NCBI RefSeq assembly: GCF_002213415.1
Contig: NZ_NJGU01000001.1
Coordinates: forward strand, 1,054,001-1,118,000
DNA from: Herbaspirillum robiniae
GTDB taxonomy: Bacteria; Pseudomonadota; Gammaproteobacteria; Burkholderiales; Burkholderiaceae_D
Length of the DNA: 64,000 bases
Reading direction: 5' to 3'
Part shown: positions 1 to 8,954 of the stretch, piece after piece
Layout: every line of letters begins with the position of its first letter
Position numbering within the stretch: the first letter of the stretch is position 1
Notes under the pieces: model-generated
Seen by the model: the letters and a program-made list of their open reading frames with translations, nothing else
What the model was told of the DNA's origin: nothing
Database searches by the model: none
Made by a program: the position numbers and the translations under genes

Positions 1-589
1 CCGCCACCGCCTCGTCGCAGACCAGCATCTCCGGCTGCACCGCCAGCGCGCGGGCGATGCCGATGCGCTGGCGCTGGCCGCCGGAGAACTGGTGCGGATA
101 GCGGTCGCGCAGCGCCGGGTCGAGGCCGGCGCGCATCAGCTGGCGGCAGACGTAGTCGTCCAGGTCGCCCTCGACCTTGCCGTTGACCTGCGCCGCCTCG
201 CCCACGATCTGGTCGATGCGCAGGCGCGGGTTGAGGCTGGCGTAGGGGTTCTGGAAGATCATCTGCACCTGCAGGCGCGCGGCATCCTGCTCGGCGCGGG
301 TGAGCACGGCGCGGTCGCGGCCGTTGACCAGCGCCTGGCCGTCGGACGGGTCCAGCAGGCCGCAGGCGATGCGGCCCAGCGTGGACTTGCCGCAGCCGGA
401 TTCGCCGACCAGCCCGACCACTTCGCCAGGCATCACTTTCAGGTCGACCTGGTCGAGGGCGCGCGTGACCGCGGGCGGACGCGACCAGCCGCGCTGCTGC
501 AGCTGGCGCTCCAGCCAGCCCTGGCGACGCTCGCCGAAGCGGCGGCTGACGGCGCGGGTTTCGATGATGGGGGTGACTGCCTTATCCAT
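1..589 (-). CDS. Dipeptide/oligopeptide ABC transporter ATP-binding protein, DppF-type (C-terminus beyond the window)
   Basis: This is a cytoplasmic ATPase that powers an oligopeptide-type importer. About 196 residues are visible, running from an ATG at 589 off the left edge. They include Walker A (GESGCGKST), the Q-loop region [14 protein letters not shown], the signature [10 protein letters not shown] and Walker B (MLVCDEA). The phrase 'ASLNPR' after the Q-loop is typical of DppF/OppF. The start overlaps the stop of the preceding ATPase gene by 8 bp, so the two are translationally coupled. The substrate-binding protein is not in view and may lie further left. The transported molecule cannot be told from sequence. 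Confidence 0.93.
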   Translation of the reverse strand, partial: MDKAVTPIIETRAVSRRFGERRQGWLERQLQQRGWSRPPAVTRALDQVDLKVMPGEVVGLVGESGCGKSTLGRIACGLLDPSDGQALVNGRDRAVLTRAEQDAARLQVQMIFQNPYASLNPRLRIDQIVGEAAQVNGKVEGDLDDYVCRQLMRAGLDPALRDRYPHQFSGGQRQRIGIARALAVQPEMLVCDEAVA

Positions 590-1595
590 GGTTCGCCTTC
601 ACTTCGGTATTGCTGGCCTGCTGCGCCGGATGGAAGCAACGCACCAGGTGGCCGGGCAGCGGCTCGCTGATGGCCGGCGCCGTCAGGCATTGCTGGCTGA
701 CGCGCTCGCAACGCGCGGCAAACGCGCAGGTCGGCGGCAGGTGCAGCAGGTTGGGCGTCATGCCCGGAATCTGGCGCAGGCGCGCGCCGCGCCGGTTGTT
801 GCTGGGCAAGCTGCCGATCAGGCCCTGGGTGTAGGGATGCAGCGGCGCGTCGAGCACCTCGCCCACGCTGCCCTGCTCGACGATGCGCCCGGCGTACATC
901 ACCGCCACCTCGTCGGCCAGGCCCGCCACCACCGACAGGTCGTGGGTGATCCAGACCAGCGAGGTGCCGTGCTGGCGCGCCATCTTCTGCACTTCCGACA
1001 GGATCTGCGCCTGGATGGTGACGTCCAGCGCCGTGGTCGGCTCGTCGGCGATGATCAGGTCGGGCTTGTGCAGCATGGCAATGGCGATCGCCACGCGCTG
1101 GCGCATGCCGCCTGAGAGCTGGTGCGGATAGGCCTGCAGGCGCTCTTCCGGACTGGCGATGCCCATCATGCCCAGCGTGTCGCGCGCCAGTTCGCGCGCC
1201 TGCTGGCGGCTCATCTTGCTGTGCGCGAGCACGGCGTCGACCATCTGCGCCTCGACCTTCAGCACCGGGTTCAGCGTCATCATCGGATCCTGGAAGATCA
1301 TGGCGATGCGGTTGCCCTGCAGTTCGCGCAGCGAGGCGCGGTCCATCTTCACCAGGTCGCGGCCCTGGAACAGGATCTCGCCGCCGACCACCCTGCCCGG
1401 CGCGTCGACCATGCCGAGGATGGAAAAGCCGGTGACGCTCTTGCCCGAGCCGGACTCGCCGACCAGGCCCAGGATGCGGCCGCGGGCAATCGTCAGCGAG
1501 ACGTCGTCCACCGCCGGCAGCACGCCGTCGGGCGTGAAGAAATGGGTGCGCAGGTTGCGCACCTCGAGGGTCGGGATATTGTTCGGCGCGCTCAC
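582..1595 (-). CDS. Dipeptide/oligopeptide ABC transporter ATP-binding protein, DppD-type
   Basis: This is the second ATPase of the importer, 337 residues from a GTG start. The GTG overlaps the TGA of the permease gene by 4 bp, which fixes the start, because the open frame upstream of it lies inside the permease gene. Walker A is GESGSGKS (about residues 43-50), the Q-loop is [12 protein letters not shown], the signature is LSGGMRQRV and Walker B is [12 protein letters not shown]. The C-terminal oligopeptide/dipeptide transporter domain carries a cysteine-rich stretch (CAFAARC), as usual for DppD/OppD. The function call is secure at family level; the substrate is unknown. Confidence 0.95.
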   Translation of the reverse strand: MSAPNNIPTLEVRNLRTHFFTPDGVLPAVDDVSLTIARGRILGLVGESGSGKSVTGFSILGMVDAPGRVVGGEILFQGRDLVKMDRASLRELQGNRIAMIFQDPMMTLNPVLKVEAQMVDAVLAHSKMSRQQARELARDTLGMMGIASPEERLQAYPHQLSGGMRQRVAIAIAMLHKPDLIIADEPTTALDVTIQAQILSEVQKMARQHGTSLVWITHDLSVVAGLADEVAVMYAGRIVEQGSVGEVLDAPLHPYTQGLIGSLPSNNRRGARLRQIPGMTPNLLHLPPTCAFAARCERVSQQCLTAPAISEPLPGHLVRCFHPAQQASNTEVKANHG

Positions 1596-2548
1596 TTCTG
1601 CCACCTCGGGTTCAGGATGTCGCGCAGGCGGTCGCCCACCAGGTTGATGGCGACGATCACCACCAGGAGCGCAATACCGGGATAGAAACTGATCCAGTAT
1701 TCGCCGGAAAGCATGTACTGGTAGCCGTTGGAAATCAGCAGGCCCAGCGACGGTTCGGTAATGGGCACGCCCAGCCCGAGGAAGGACAGCGTCGCCTCCA
1801 GCGTGATGGCGCGCGCCACCTGCAGCGTGCCGATCACGATCAGCGGCGGCAGGCAGTTGGGCAGGATGTGGCGCACCATGATGCGCCAGGACGACAGGTT
1901 CAGGCCGCGCGCGGCCTCCACGTATTCCTTGCGGCGCTCCACCAGCGCCTGGCCGCGCGCGGTGCGCGCGTAGTAGGCCCACTCCAGCACCACCAGCGTG
2001 GCCATCACGTTGAAGATGCCCTTGCCGACATAGGCCAGGATCAGCATGGCCACCAGGATCGAGGGGAAGGACAGCACCAGGTCGGCCAGGCGCATCAGCA
2101 CGGTATCGACCTTGCCGCCGGCATAAGCCGCCAGCAGGCCCACCAGCGTGCCGATGACGCCGGCGATGAGCGCCGAGCCCACGCCGATGCCCACGCTGAT
2201 GCGCAGGCCGTAGAGGATGGCCGAGACCAGGTCGCGGCCCTGGCCGTCGGTGCCCAGCCAATAGGTGAAGGTGCCGGCGCCGTTGGGCGAACCGGGGTGC
2301 AGGCGCGAGTCGAGCACGTCCAGCTGCATCAGGTCGTACGGGTTCTGCGGCGTGATCCAGGGCGCGACGACCGCCGCCACGATCAGCAGCAGCACGACGG
2401 CCAGGCCCAGCATGGCCGACCTGGAGGCGATGAAATGGCGCATCACGCGGCGCCAGGGCGACTCGCGGCGCGGCGCCTGGAAGGCCGACAGCTCGGCCAC
2501 CCTGGCCCGCACCTGCTCTTGCGTCATGATCGGTTCCTGCGCGCTCAT
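1592..2548 (-). CDS. Dipeptide/oligopeptide ABC transporter permease, DppC-type
   Basis: This is an inner-membrane permease of 318 residues. It has the OppC-like N-terminal extension with one membrane helix (around residues 40-62), then a periplasmic loop, then the five-helix BPD transport domain. The EAA coupling loop that contacts the ATPases is visible as 'EYVEAARGLNLSSWRIMVRHILPN'-like sequence in the second half. The ATG was chosen because it overlaps the DppB-type stop by 4 bp and follows it directly. It is the middle gene of a tightly packed operon with both ATPases downstream. Confidence 0.95.
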   Translation of the reverse strand: MSAQEPIMTQEQVRARVAELSAFQAPRRESPWRRVMRHFIASRSAMLGLAVVLLLIVAAVVAPWITPQNPYDLMQLDVLDSRLHPGSPNGAGTFTYWLGTDGQGRDLVSAILYGLRISVGIGVGSALIAGVIGTLVGLLAAYAGGKVDTVLMRLADLVLSFPSILVAMLILAYVGKGIFNVMATLVVLEWAYYARTARGQALVERRKEYVEAARGLNLSSWRIMVRHILPNCLPPLIVIGTLQVARAITLEATLSFLGLGVPITEPSLGLLISNGYQYMLSGEYWISFYPGIALLVVIVAINLVGDRLRDILNPRWQK

Positions 2549-3519
2549 GCCTTGGCCTCCACCCGCACGCGCGGATCCAGGATCTTGTAGAGCACATCCA
2601 CCACCAGGTTGATAAAGACGAACATGCAGACGATCACCATCAGGTAAGCCACGATCACCGGGCGGTCCAGCGCGTTGATGCTGTCCAGGATCAGCTTGCC
2701 GGCGCCGGGCCAGGCGAAGATGCTCTCGGTCACCACCGCGAAGGCGATGGTGGAGCCGAACTCCAGGCCCACCACCGTCACCAGCGGGATCAGCGTATTG
2801 CGCAGCACGTACATCAGCACCACGCGCGAGCGCGACAGGCCCTTGGCGCGCGCGAACTTGACGAAGTCCAGCGGCAGCACCTCGCGCACGTTGGCGCGCG
2901 TGAGCCGGATCACCAGCGAAATCTTGAACAGCGACAGGTTGATCGCCGGCAGGATCATGTGGCGCCAGCCGTCGGCGGTCAGCCACGACCATTGCACGCC
3001 GAACAGCTCGCCGGTCTGCCCGCGCCCGCCCGAAGGCAGCCAGCCCAGCGAGACCGAGAAGGCCATGATCAGCATCAGCCCGATCCAGAAGGTCGGCAGC
3101 GAAAAGCCGAGGATGCTGCTGGTCATCACCAGGCGCGAGAACGGATGGTCGGGTTTCAGGCCGGCCAACAGGCCCAGCGGGATGCCGACGGCCAGCGCCA
3201 GGATCAGCGCGGCGAAGGCCAGCTCCAGCGTGGCCGGCAGGCGCTGGAAGATCAGCAGGATGGCCGGCGCGTTATAGACGAAACTGTTGCCCAGGTTGCC
3301 GTGCAGCGCGCCGTTGAGGAAGGACAGGTACTGGCGCCACACCGGCTGGTCCAGGCCGAGCTCCTTGATGATGCGCAGGCGGTCGACCTGGTCGACGTCC
3401 TGGCCGATCAGGATGTCGACCGGGTTGCCGATCATGTGCAGGCCGAAGAAGACGATCACCGTCATCAGCAGCACCACCATCAGCGCCTGCAGCACGCTCT
3501 TTGCGATCGCCATGCTCAT
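2545..3519 (-). CDS. Dipeptide/oligopeptide ABC transporter permease, DppB-type
   Basis: This inner-membrane permease of 324 residues pairs with the DppC-type protein to form the translocation pore. It starts with a hydrophobic helix (residues 9-28), followed by the DppB-type periplasmic segment with 'GNPVDILIGQD', then five more helices and the EAA loop 'FVKFARAKGLSRSRV'. The ATG at 3519 overlaps the stop of the flavin monooxygenase-like gene by 4 bp. An alternative in-frame start further upstream would lie inside that gene. The coupling suggests that uptake and oxidation of the same compound are linked. Confidence 0.94.
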   Translation of the reverse strand: MSMAIAKSVLQALMVVLLMTVIVFFGLHMIGNPVDILIGQDVDQVDRLRIIKELGLDQPVWRQYLSFLNGALHGNLGNSFVYNAPAILLIFQRLPATLELAFAALILALAVGIPLGLLAGLKPDHPFSRLVMTSSILGFSLPTFWIGLMLIMAFSVSLGWLPSGGRGQTGELFGVQWSWLTADGWRHMILPAINLSLFKISLVIRLTRANVREVLPLDFVKFARAKGLSRSRVVLMYVLRNTLIPLVTVVGLEFGSTIAFAVVTESIFAWPGAGKLILDSINALDRPVIVAYLMVIVCMFVFINLVVDVLYKILDPRVRVEAKA

Positions 3520-4982
3520 CGGGGCAGCTCCGGCAATTCCCATGGCGAAGGCGTCCACTCGTCGCCGGCCAGTTCGGGCTCTTCATAGGCTTCGATATTG
3601 CGGTAGTGGTATTCCACGTCCTCGCCGTACATCAGCGAGGCGATGCCTTGCGCCAGGCGGTAGGCGCCGTCGCTGATGGCGGGAATGTCGCCGGAGACGG
3701 TGCCGTGGCTGGCGGTGGCGGGATAGCAGAAGCAGTGTACGCGCTCCAGGCCCGGCAGAGCGCCTGGCGTCTTCTGCTGGAACTCGAACACCGGACCGAG
3801 GTAGGGCATGTCGCGCAGCTCGGCGTCTTCTTCGCCGGCCGGCGGCGTGTAGCGGTCGCCCCAGGCGAGGATGTGCGGCGCGATGGCGGCGAACTCGGGA
3901 CGCGCGCCCCAGTTGACCTGGAAGCCGGTGGAGAAGAACAGGAAATCCAGTTCCAGCGAACCGCGGTTGGTCTGCAGCAGCAGCGCGCCGTCGTCCTTGA
4001 CGGCCACGCTGTCGATGGCGGTGCCCAGCAGGAATCGCGCATTGGAAAAGCGCGACACGCGGCGCGTGCTGCCCGACGGCGGCGGCACCTGCTGCAGGTT
4101 GACGTAATGGCGGATGCGCCACTTCCAGGCGTCCGGCAGGTGCTGGTGGCCGTTGACCAGGCCCGGGCTGCCCGAGCCCTTGCCCTTGTTGATGCGCGGC
4201 AGTTCCTTGCGGCGGATCAGCAGGTCCACGCGCGCGGCGCCCTGCTCCAGCGCGGTGGCCGCGCTGTCCATGGCCGACGAGCCGCCGCCGACCACGCCCA
4301 CGCGCTTGCCCTTCAGCTGCGCGTAGTCATAGACGTCGGAGGAGTGCGCCCAGCGATCGCGCGGCAGTTGCTCCACCAGCGGCGGCAGGTAGGCGCCGCC
4401 CAGGCCGTCGCGGCCGGTGGCCAGCACCACGCGGCGCGCCAGCACGGCGCTTTCGCCCTGCGGCGACTGCAGCTTCAGCTCGACCACGCCGTCGGCGCGC
4501 GGCAGCACGGCCAGCACGCGATGCTCGTTGCGCACGTCCAGGTCCATCACGCGGCGGAACCAGCGCAGGTAATCCATCCATTGCAGGCGCGGGATCTTGT
4601 CCAGCGCGTCCCACGCCGCCAGGCCGAACTGCGCCTCGAACCAGGCGCGGAAGGTCAGCGTGGAAAAGCCCAGCGCAGGGCCGGTCAGGGTCTTGGGCGA
4701 GCGCAGGGTTTCCATGCGCGCGGTGGTGGCCCAGGGGCCTTCGAAGTCCTTCGGCGACTGGTCGTAGATGACATTGGGAATGCCCAGGTGGGTCAGCGCG
4801 ACCGAGGCCGCCATGCCGGCCTGTCCGCCGCCGATGATGGCCACGTCGATGACCGGCGCGCCGTCGCGCTCCACCTTGGGCGTCCACGATTTGCCGGGCA
4901 AGGCCAGCCATTCGATGTCCTGGCGCAGGCGCGCTTCCAGCGCGGCCAGTCCGATCGCCCCCGTGGTTTCGGTATTGAGCAT
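3516..4982 (-). CDS. FAD-dependent, NAD(P)H-using flavin monooxygenase-like protein
   Basis: A 488-residue two-dinucleotide-binding-fold flavoprotein. The FAD-binding glycine motif is GGGQAG (residues 51-56). A second Rossmann motif, GGGSSA (232-237), would bind NAD(P)H. Between them is HSSDVY (213-218), which resembles the end of the fingerprint of flavin monooxygenases and Baeyer-Villiger enzymes, and the ATG motif (188-190) of these flavoproteins is present. The family oxidises soft nucleophiles (N or S) or ketones using oxygen; the actual substrate here is unknown. It is the first gene of an operon with a dipeptide-type transporter and lies 140 bp downstream of a LysR gene on the same strand. 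A role in using an imported N- or S-containing compound is inference. Confidence 0.85.
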   Translation of the reverse strand: MLNTETTGAIGLAALEARLRQDIEWLALPGKSWTPKVERDGAPVIDVAIIGGGQAGMAASVALTHLGIPNVIYDQSPKDFEGPWATTARMETLRSPKTLTGPALGFSTLTFRAWFEAQFGLAAWDALDKIPRLQWMDYLRWFRRVMDLDVRNEHRVLAVLPRADGVVELKLQSPQGESAVLARRVVLATGRDGLGGAYLPPLVEQLPRDRWAHSSDVYDYAQLKGKRVGVVGGGSSAMDSAATALEQGAARVDLLIRRKELPRINKGKGSGSPGLVNGHQHLPDAWKWRIRHYVNLQQVPPPSGSTRRVSRFSNARFLLGTAIDSVAVKDDGALLLQTNRGSLELDFLFFSTGFQVNWGARPEFAAIAPHILAWGDRYTPPAGEEDAELRDMPYLGPVFEFQQKTPGALPGLERVHCFCYPATASHGTVSGDIPAISDGAYRLAQGIASLMYGEDVEYHYRNIEAYEEPELAGDEWTPSPWELPELPR

Positions 4983-5122
4983 GTCGCCCCTTCAATGCAT
5001 GAAAGAGACGCCGCAATCCGCGTCGCCGCGAACCGCCGCCGTCTCTTGTTGGTTATTCGTTGTTCCTGCCTGCTACTGCCGCCCGGCGGCGCCATCCCGG
5101 TGCGCTGGCCAAGGCTTGTCCG

Positions 5123-6067
5123 TCACAGCAACTCGTCGTGCTCGGCCGCGTCGCGCTTGACGAAGCCGTGCAGGATGTTGCGCGCCGAGGTTTCCACCGC
5201 GTCGATCAGCGCGCGGGTGATGCCTTCCACCGGCCGTCCGAAGGGCGTCACCACGCCGAAATAGAACGGTATGTCGACCGCCAGCTTCTTCACCACCAGC
5301 CCTTCGATGGGCATGCCCAGCGCCGTGATCGGCTCCACCAGCGCCACCCCGAGGCCGGCATGCGCGGCCATGATGGCGTTGAAGGAAGTGTTGGTATCGA
5401 TCGCCACGTCCAGCGGCTTGTCACCTTTGTCGTCCCCCAACGCGGTCTCGATACGCTGGCGCAGCCGGTAACGGTTGGACATGGTGATCACGCGCTCGCC
5501 GCGCAGCGCGGCGCGGGTGATCTTGTCCTTGCCCGCCAGCGGATGATCCGCCCGCAGCACCGCCACGCAGGGCGCCTCGCCGATCCAGTGCAGCTCCAGC
5601 CCGCGGTGCGCCACCGGCAGGCTGGTCAGGCCCAGGCTGACGGTACGGTGCAGCACCGCATGCACCACCTGCTCGGCCGAGGCGCTGCGCAGGTGGATGT
5701 GTTCGGGAAACTCGCCGCCGCCCTGCGCCACCATCTGCAGCGCCGCCGGGGCGATGGTCGAGGCCAGCGCAGGCGTGGCCACCAGGTGCACCGGCTGCGC
5801 CTCTTCGCGCCCGATCTCGACGGCGCGCTCGCGGATGCTGCGCAGGCCGACCAGCGAGCGCTCGACTTCCTCGTACAGCAGGAAAGCCTTGCCGGTGGGC
5901 GTCACGCGCGGCCCGTTGCGGTCGAACAACGCATAGCCCAGCTCGCCCTCGAGGTCGCCGATGGCCTTGCTGATGGCCGGCTGCGAACGACCCAGGCTGC
6001 GCCCGGCGCCGGTCACGCTGCCTATCGTCATCACCGCGGCGAAAGCCTCGAGCTGGTTCAAATCCAT
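5123..6067 (-). CDS. LysR-family transcriptional regulator
   Basis: A 314-residue regulator. The N-terminal winged helix-turn-helix covers residues 1-60 (MDLNQLEAFAAV, then SVTGAGRSLGRSQPAISKAI), followed by the linker helix and a periplasmic-binding-protein-like effector domain (about 90-300). The start is the ATG at 6067, which begins the canonical LysR helix; an upstream in-frame ATG would add eight non-conserved residues. It lies upstream of the monooxygenase/transporter operon in the same direction and probably controls it. An AT-rich region with possible promoters lies immediately upstream. The effector is unknown. Confidence 0.93.
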   Translation of the reverse strand: MDLNQLEAFAAVMTIGSVTGAGRSLGRSQPAISKAIGDLEGELGYALFDRNGPRVTPTGKAFLLYEEVERSLVGLRSIRERAVEIGREEAQPVHLVATPALASTIAPAALQMVAQGGGEFPEHIHLRSASAEQVVHAVLHRTVSLGLTSLPVAHRGLELHWIGEAPCVAVLRADHPLAGKDKITRAALRGERVITMSNRYRLRQRIETALGDDKGDKPLDVAIDTNTSFNAIMAAHAGLGVALVEPITALGMPIEGLVVKKLAVDIPFYFGVVTPFGRPVEGITRALIDAVETSARNILHGFVKRDAAEHDELL

Positions 6068-6412
6068 GGAAATCCTCAGGAATCCTGGCAAGTCCTTGAT
6101 CAGGATCCTTGCATATGATTTTCGGATTATAGGTTTGTATTTATTCTATTTCAGTATAATAATTTTGTATAAGCTAATGCAGGAAGTTCAGGCCTACCGG
6201 GAATTGGCCATACTTCCGGCCTTTGGCTTGCCGCCCCGTCGTCCGCCAGGCTGCATGGGACGTTATGCATTGAGGCAAGCGCGCCCGCCGCCCCTTCGCC
6301 GGACTTAACCATCATAAATTGCATATTGAAATGAATTTATGTTCGTTTTCCGAATAAGGAACGAGGCGTAATGTAGAACCGTTTTCGCTCGATTTCCCTG
6401 GATCCGCCCGTC
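6068..6412. promoter_or_regulatory. Divergent intergenic region with AT-rich promoter segment and an 8-bp inverted repeat
   Basis: These 345 bp separate a leftward LysR gene from a rightward NifS-like gene. No gene is seen. The left part (6120-6180) is strikingly AT-rich and contains TATAAT-like hexamers on both strands (plus strand 6155-6160; minus strand 6125-6130). Closer to the right-hand gene lies the inverted repeat CATAAATT (6313-6320), 13 bases, AATTTATG (6334-6341), which could be a regulator site or a small hairpin. Promoter assignments are by eye only. Confidence 0.4.
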
Positions 6413-7600
6413 ATGAACGCCCCCGCTCCCTGTCGCCCGCCCGCCGGTGTCACCTTCCCCATCTATCTGGACTATGGCGCCACCACGCCGGTCGACCCGC
6501 AGGTCGCCCGGGTCATGTGCGACTTCCTCACCGACAAGTTCGGCAACGCCGCCAGCAGCTCGCACCCCTTCGGCTGGGAAGCCCGGCGCGCGGTCGAGAA
6601 GGCCCGGGCGCAGGTGGCCGCACTGGTGGGCGCGCAGGCCTCGGAGATCGTCTGGACCTCGGGCGCGACCGAATCCAACAACCTGGCCCTGAAAGGCACC
6701 GCCCACGCGCTGCGCGCCCAGGGCCGCGGCAAGCACCTGATCACGGTGGCCACCGAGCACAAGGCGGTGCTGGACACCATGGACACGCTGGAGCGTGCGG
6801 GCTTCGACGTCACCTACCTGAAGCCGGGCGAGGACGGCCTGGTCACCGTCGAACAGTTCACCGCCGCCTTGCGCGACGACACCATTCTGGCCTCGGTCAT
6901 GTATGTGAACAACGAGATCGGCGTGATCCAGCCGATCGCCGCGCTGGGCGAGATCTGCGCCGCGCGCGGCATCGTGTTCCACGTCGACGCGGTGCAGGCG
7001 GCCGGCAAGATCGGCATCGACCTGCAGCGGCTGAAGGTGGACCTGATGTCCTTCTCCGCCCACAAGGTCTACGGCCCCAAGGGCATCGGCGCGCTGTATG
7101 TGCGCCACAACCCGCAGCTGAAGCTGGAAGCCCAGATCGACGGCGGCGGCCATGAGAACGGCATGCGCTCCGGCACCCTGGCCACGCACCAGATCGTGGG
7201 CATGGGCGAGGCGTTCGATTTGGCCGGCAAGCTGCTGGCCGAGGAAGCCGCCCGCATCACCGCCCTGCGCGACCGCCTGTGGGCCGGCATCTCCGGCCTG
7301 CCCGGCGTGCGGCTCAACGGCTGCGCCGTCAACCGCGTGCCGCACAACCTCAACGTCAGCTTCCCGCCGACGCGCTATGGCACGCTGGGCAGCCAGCTGT
7401 TGGGCATCGCGGTATCGGCCGGCTCGGCCTGCAACAGCGCGGCCTCGGCCCCGTCCTTCGTGCTGCTGGCCATCGGCCGCGCGCCGGAGGTGGCCCGCAA
7501 TGCGGTGCGCTTCTCGCTGGGTCGCGGAACCACCGAGGCGGAGATTGATTATGTGGCGGCGACGGTGAGGCAGGTGCTGGCGCTGGAGGTGGTGGATTGA
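6413..7600 (+). CDS. NifS/IscS-like PLP-dependent cysteine desulfurase (stand-alone)
   Basis: A 395-residue class-V aminotransferase-fold enzyme. It would remove sulfur from L-cysteine as a protein-bound persulfide for Fe-S or thiocofactor assembly. Visible features are YLDYGATTP near the N-terminus, the substrate/PLP region [18 protein letters not shown], the PLP lysine in [12 protein letters not shown], and the catalytic cysteine loop [14 protein letters not shown]. Family length is normal (about 400). No iscR, iscU, hscA or ferredoxin gene is adjacent, so this is not the housekeeping isc operon copy. It may serve a dedicated pathway, or be a cysteine desulfurase-like aminotransferase; the intact cysteine favours desulfurase. 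Confidence 0.87.
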   Translation: MNAPAPCRPPAGVTFPIYLDYGATTPVDPQVARVMCDFLTDKFGNAASSSHPFGWEARRAVEKARAQVAALVGAQASEIVWTSGATESNNLALKGTAHALRAQGRGKHLITVATEHKAVLDTMDTLERAGFDVTYLKPGEDGLVTVEQFTAALRDDTILASVMYVNNEIGVIQPIAALGEICAARGIVFHVDAVQAAGKIGIDLQRLKVDLMSFSAHKVYGPKGIGALYVRHNPQLKLEAQIDGGGHENGMRSGTLATHQIVGMGEAFDLAGKLLAEEAARITALRDRLWAGISGLPGVRLNGCAVNRVPHNLNVSFPPTRYGTLGSQLLGIAVSAGSACNSAASAPSFVLLAIGRAPEVARNAVRFSLGRGTTEAEIDYVAATVRQVLALEVVD

Positions 7601-7784
7601 GGTGAGTAGTTGGTGCTTTTGATTGCTGACTACTGATCGCTGATTGCTGATGCAGGGGGAGCCGGGTGCTCCCTTTGTCGTTTTTGTGTTTTGTCTTTTT
7701 TCGTTCTTCGCTACCCTCGTTTTTTTCGTCGTGCTGCTTTGCGGGCGGGATGTTGTGTCTGGTGCCTCCGCCTCTCCGCCTCTT

Positions 7785-7840
7785 CGCATCTCCGCATCTC
7801 CGCATCTCCGCATCTCCGCATCTCCGCATCTCCGCATCTC
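7785..7840. repeat. Tandem repeat, 7 copies of CGCATCTC
   Basis: Seven perfect head-to-tail copies of the octamer CGCATCTC occupy these 56 bp, preceded by degenerate copies (CGCCTCTC, CGCCTCTT). The array is downstream of the NifS-like stop codon and outside any gene. Such arrays change copy number by slippage; no function is evident. Confidence 0.9.
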
Positions 7841-7904
7841 GGCGTCCTGCGTCTCTGCGCCTTTGCATCTCTGAAGCTTGATGCGTGAAGATGCAGCCGC
7901 TCCC

Positions 7905-8216
7905 ATCTCCGTCATCCCGGCGAAGGCCGGGATCCAGTGTCGTTCGTTGCGCTTCTCTGAACCTCGTTCTGGCTGAGTAGCCGCTTGTGCGGCGTATCGA
8001 AGTCAGCATGCATGCGGTTGTTCTTATTTGGGTAGTCTGGTCTTGCTGCATGCCGATGTACTGGCTCTATGCCTATCTTTCTCCGGTCGAGACGGAGCGC
8101 CGGGGGCGGCCCGGCAGCCGCTCACTTTTCTTGCTCCGCCAAGAAAAGTAAGCAAAAGAAGGCGGCCCCTAAGATCCAGCCCCTTCGGGGTGCCCGCCGG
8201 AGCGCGCTGAAAAATG
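7905..8216. repeat. Left arm of large imperfect inverted repeat
   Basis: This arm is largely the reverse complement of 8590-8905. Matching landmarks are the GATCCAGTGTCGTTCGTTG segment, the GCATGCGGTTGTTCTTATTTGG segment, the CTCACTTTTCTTGCTCCGCC segment and the GGCGGCCCCTAAG segment. Differences are scattered single bases and small gaps. Confidence 0.85.
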
Positions 8217-8276
8217 GGCAAGACAGAGTCGCTTCGCTCGACTGTCTTGCTGATCCATTTTTCAGCGCGCTCCGGC
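8196..8276. repeat. Long perfect hairpin within the repeat island
   Basis: The 22-bp stem 8196-8217 pairs perfectly with 8255-8276. Inside it, GCAAGACAG (8218-8226) pairs with CTGTCTTGC (8242-8250). If transcribed it would fold into a very stable rod. Confidence 0.85.
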
Positions 8277-8520
8277 GGCTGGATCCCAAGGGGAAAGCCT
8301 GTCCGGCTCGCCTGCGGCATCGCGTCGCTTGCTGCTCGCCTTCGGCTTCGGGTTCTCGAAGCGCGATCTCTTGCGTCGTTGTTCAAGCAGGTACTCCCAG
8401 CCTGCCGTTTACATCCGTCATCCATCTCCCTCCGATCCCATCCACAACCCATGGTCGCGCACCTCCCTACCCATCCCGATGCCGAAGGCGAGGCAGTTAC
8501 GCTTTCCCCTTGGGGGCCAG

Positions 8521-8608
8521 CCGGCGGAGGGCGGGGAAAAATGGATCAGAAAGGAGGCCGGAGCGTAGCGACTTGCCTCCTTTCCCATTTTTCCCCGCGC
8601 TCCGCCGG
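8521..8608. repeat. Second long hairpin within the repeat island
   Basis: The stem CCGGCGGAG...GGGGAAAAATGG (from 8521) pairs with CCATTTTTCCCC...CTCCGCCGG (ending 8608). AAAGGAGGC / GCCTCCTTT forms an inner stem. The layout is the same as the hairpin at 8196-8276 but the inner sequence differs, suggesting two members of one repeat family. Confidence 0.8.
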
Positions 8609-8905
8609 GTACCCCTCCGCAGGAGGGGCTGGACCTTAGGGGCCGCCTTCTTTTGCTTACTTTTCTTGGCGGAGCAAGAAAAGTGAGCGGCTGCCGGGCC
8701 GCCCCCGGCGCTCCGTCCCGACCGGAGAAAGATAGGACCAGAGCCAGTACATCCGCATGCAGCAAGACCAGACTACCCAAATAAGAACAACCGCATGCAC
8801 GCTGACTTCGATACGCCGCATGAGCGGCTACTCAGTCCGAACGGAGTTCACAGAAGCACAACGAACGACACTGGATCCCGGCCTGCGCCGGGATGGCGGA
8901 GATGA
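8590..8905. repeat. Right arm of large imperfect inverted repeat
   Basis: This is the reverse-complement partner of 7905-8216. It begins within the inner hairpin and ends in the GGATCCCGGCCTGCGCCGGG palindrome that mirrors the left end. Three copies of ATGACGGAG-like sequence follow directly. Confidence 0.85.
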
Positions 8906-8921
8906 CGGAGATGACGGAGAT

Positions 8922-8954
8922 GAAGGAAGGAAGGAAGGAAGGAAGGAAGGAAGG
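8922..8954. repeat. Tetranucleotide microsatellite, 8 copies of GAAG
   Basis: An uninterrupted run of eight GAAG units lies about 170 bp upstream of the metN start and outside any gene. Tetranucleotide runs of this length are prone to slipped-strand mispairing. Confidence 0.92.

Noticed and set aside
7785-7840. CRISPR array
   Set aside because: The repeats are 8 bp and contiguous with no spacers; the same applies to the 13-bp array at 23778-23842.
8028-8780. Several 60-200 residue open frames in the repeat island
   Set aside because: They overlap on both strands and translate the dispersed repeats (for example LDPGLRRDD and KVSKRRRPLRSSP strings seen in spurious annotations), with no independent coding evidence.
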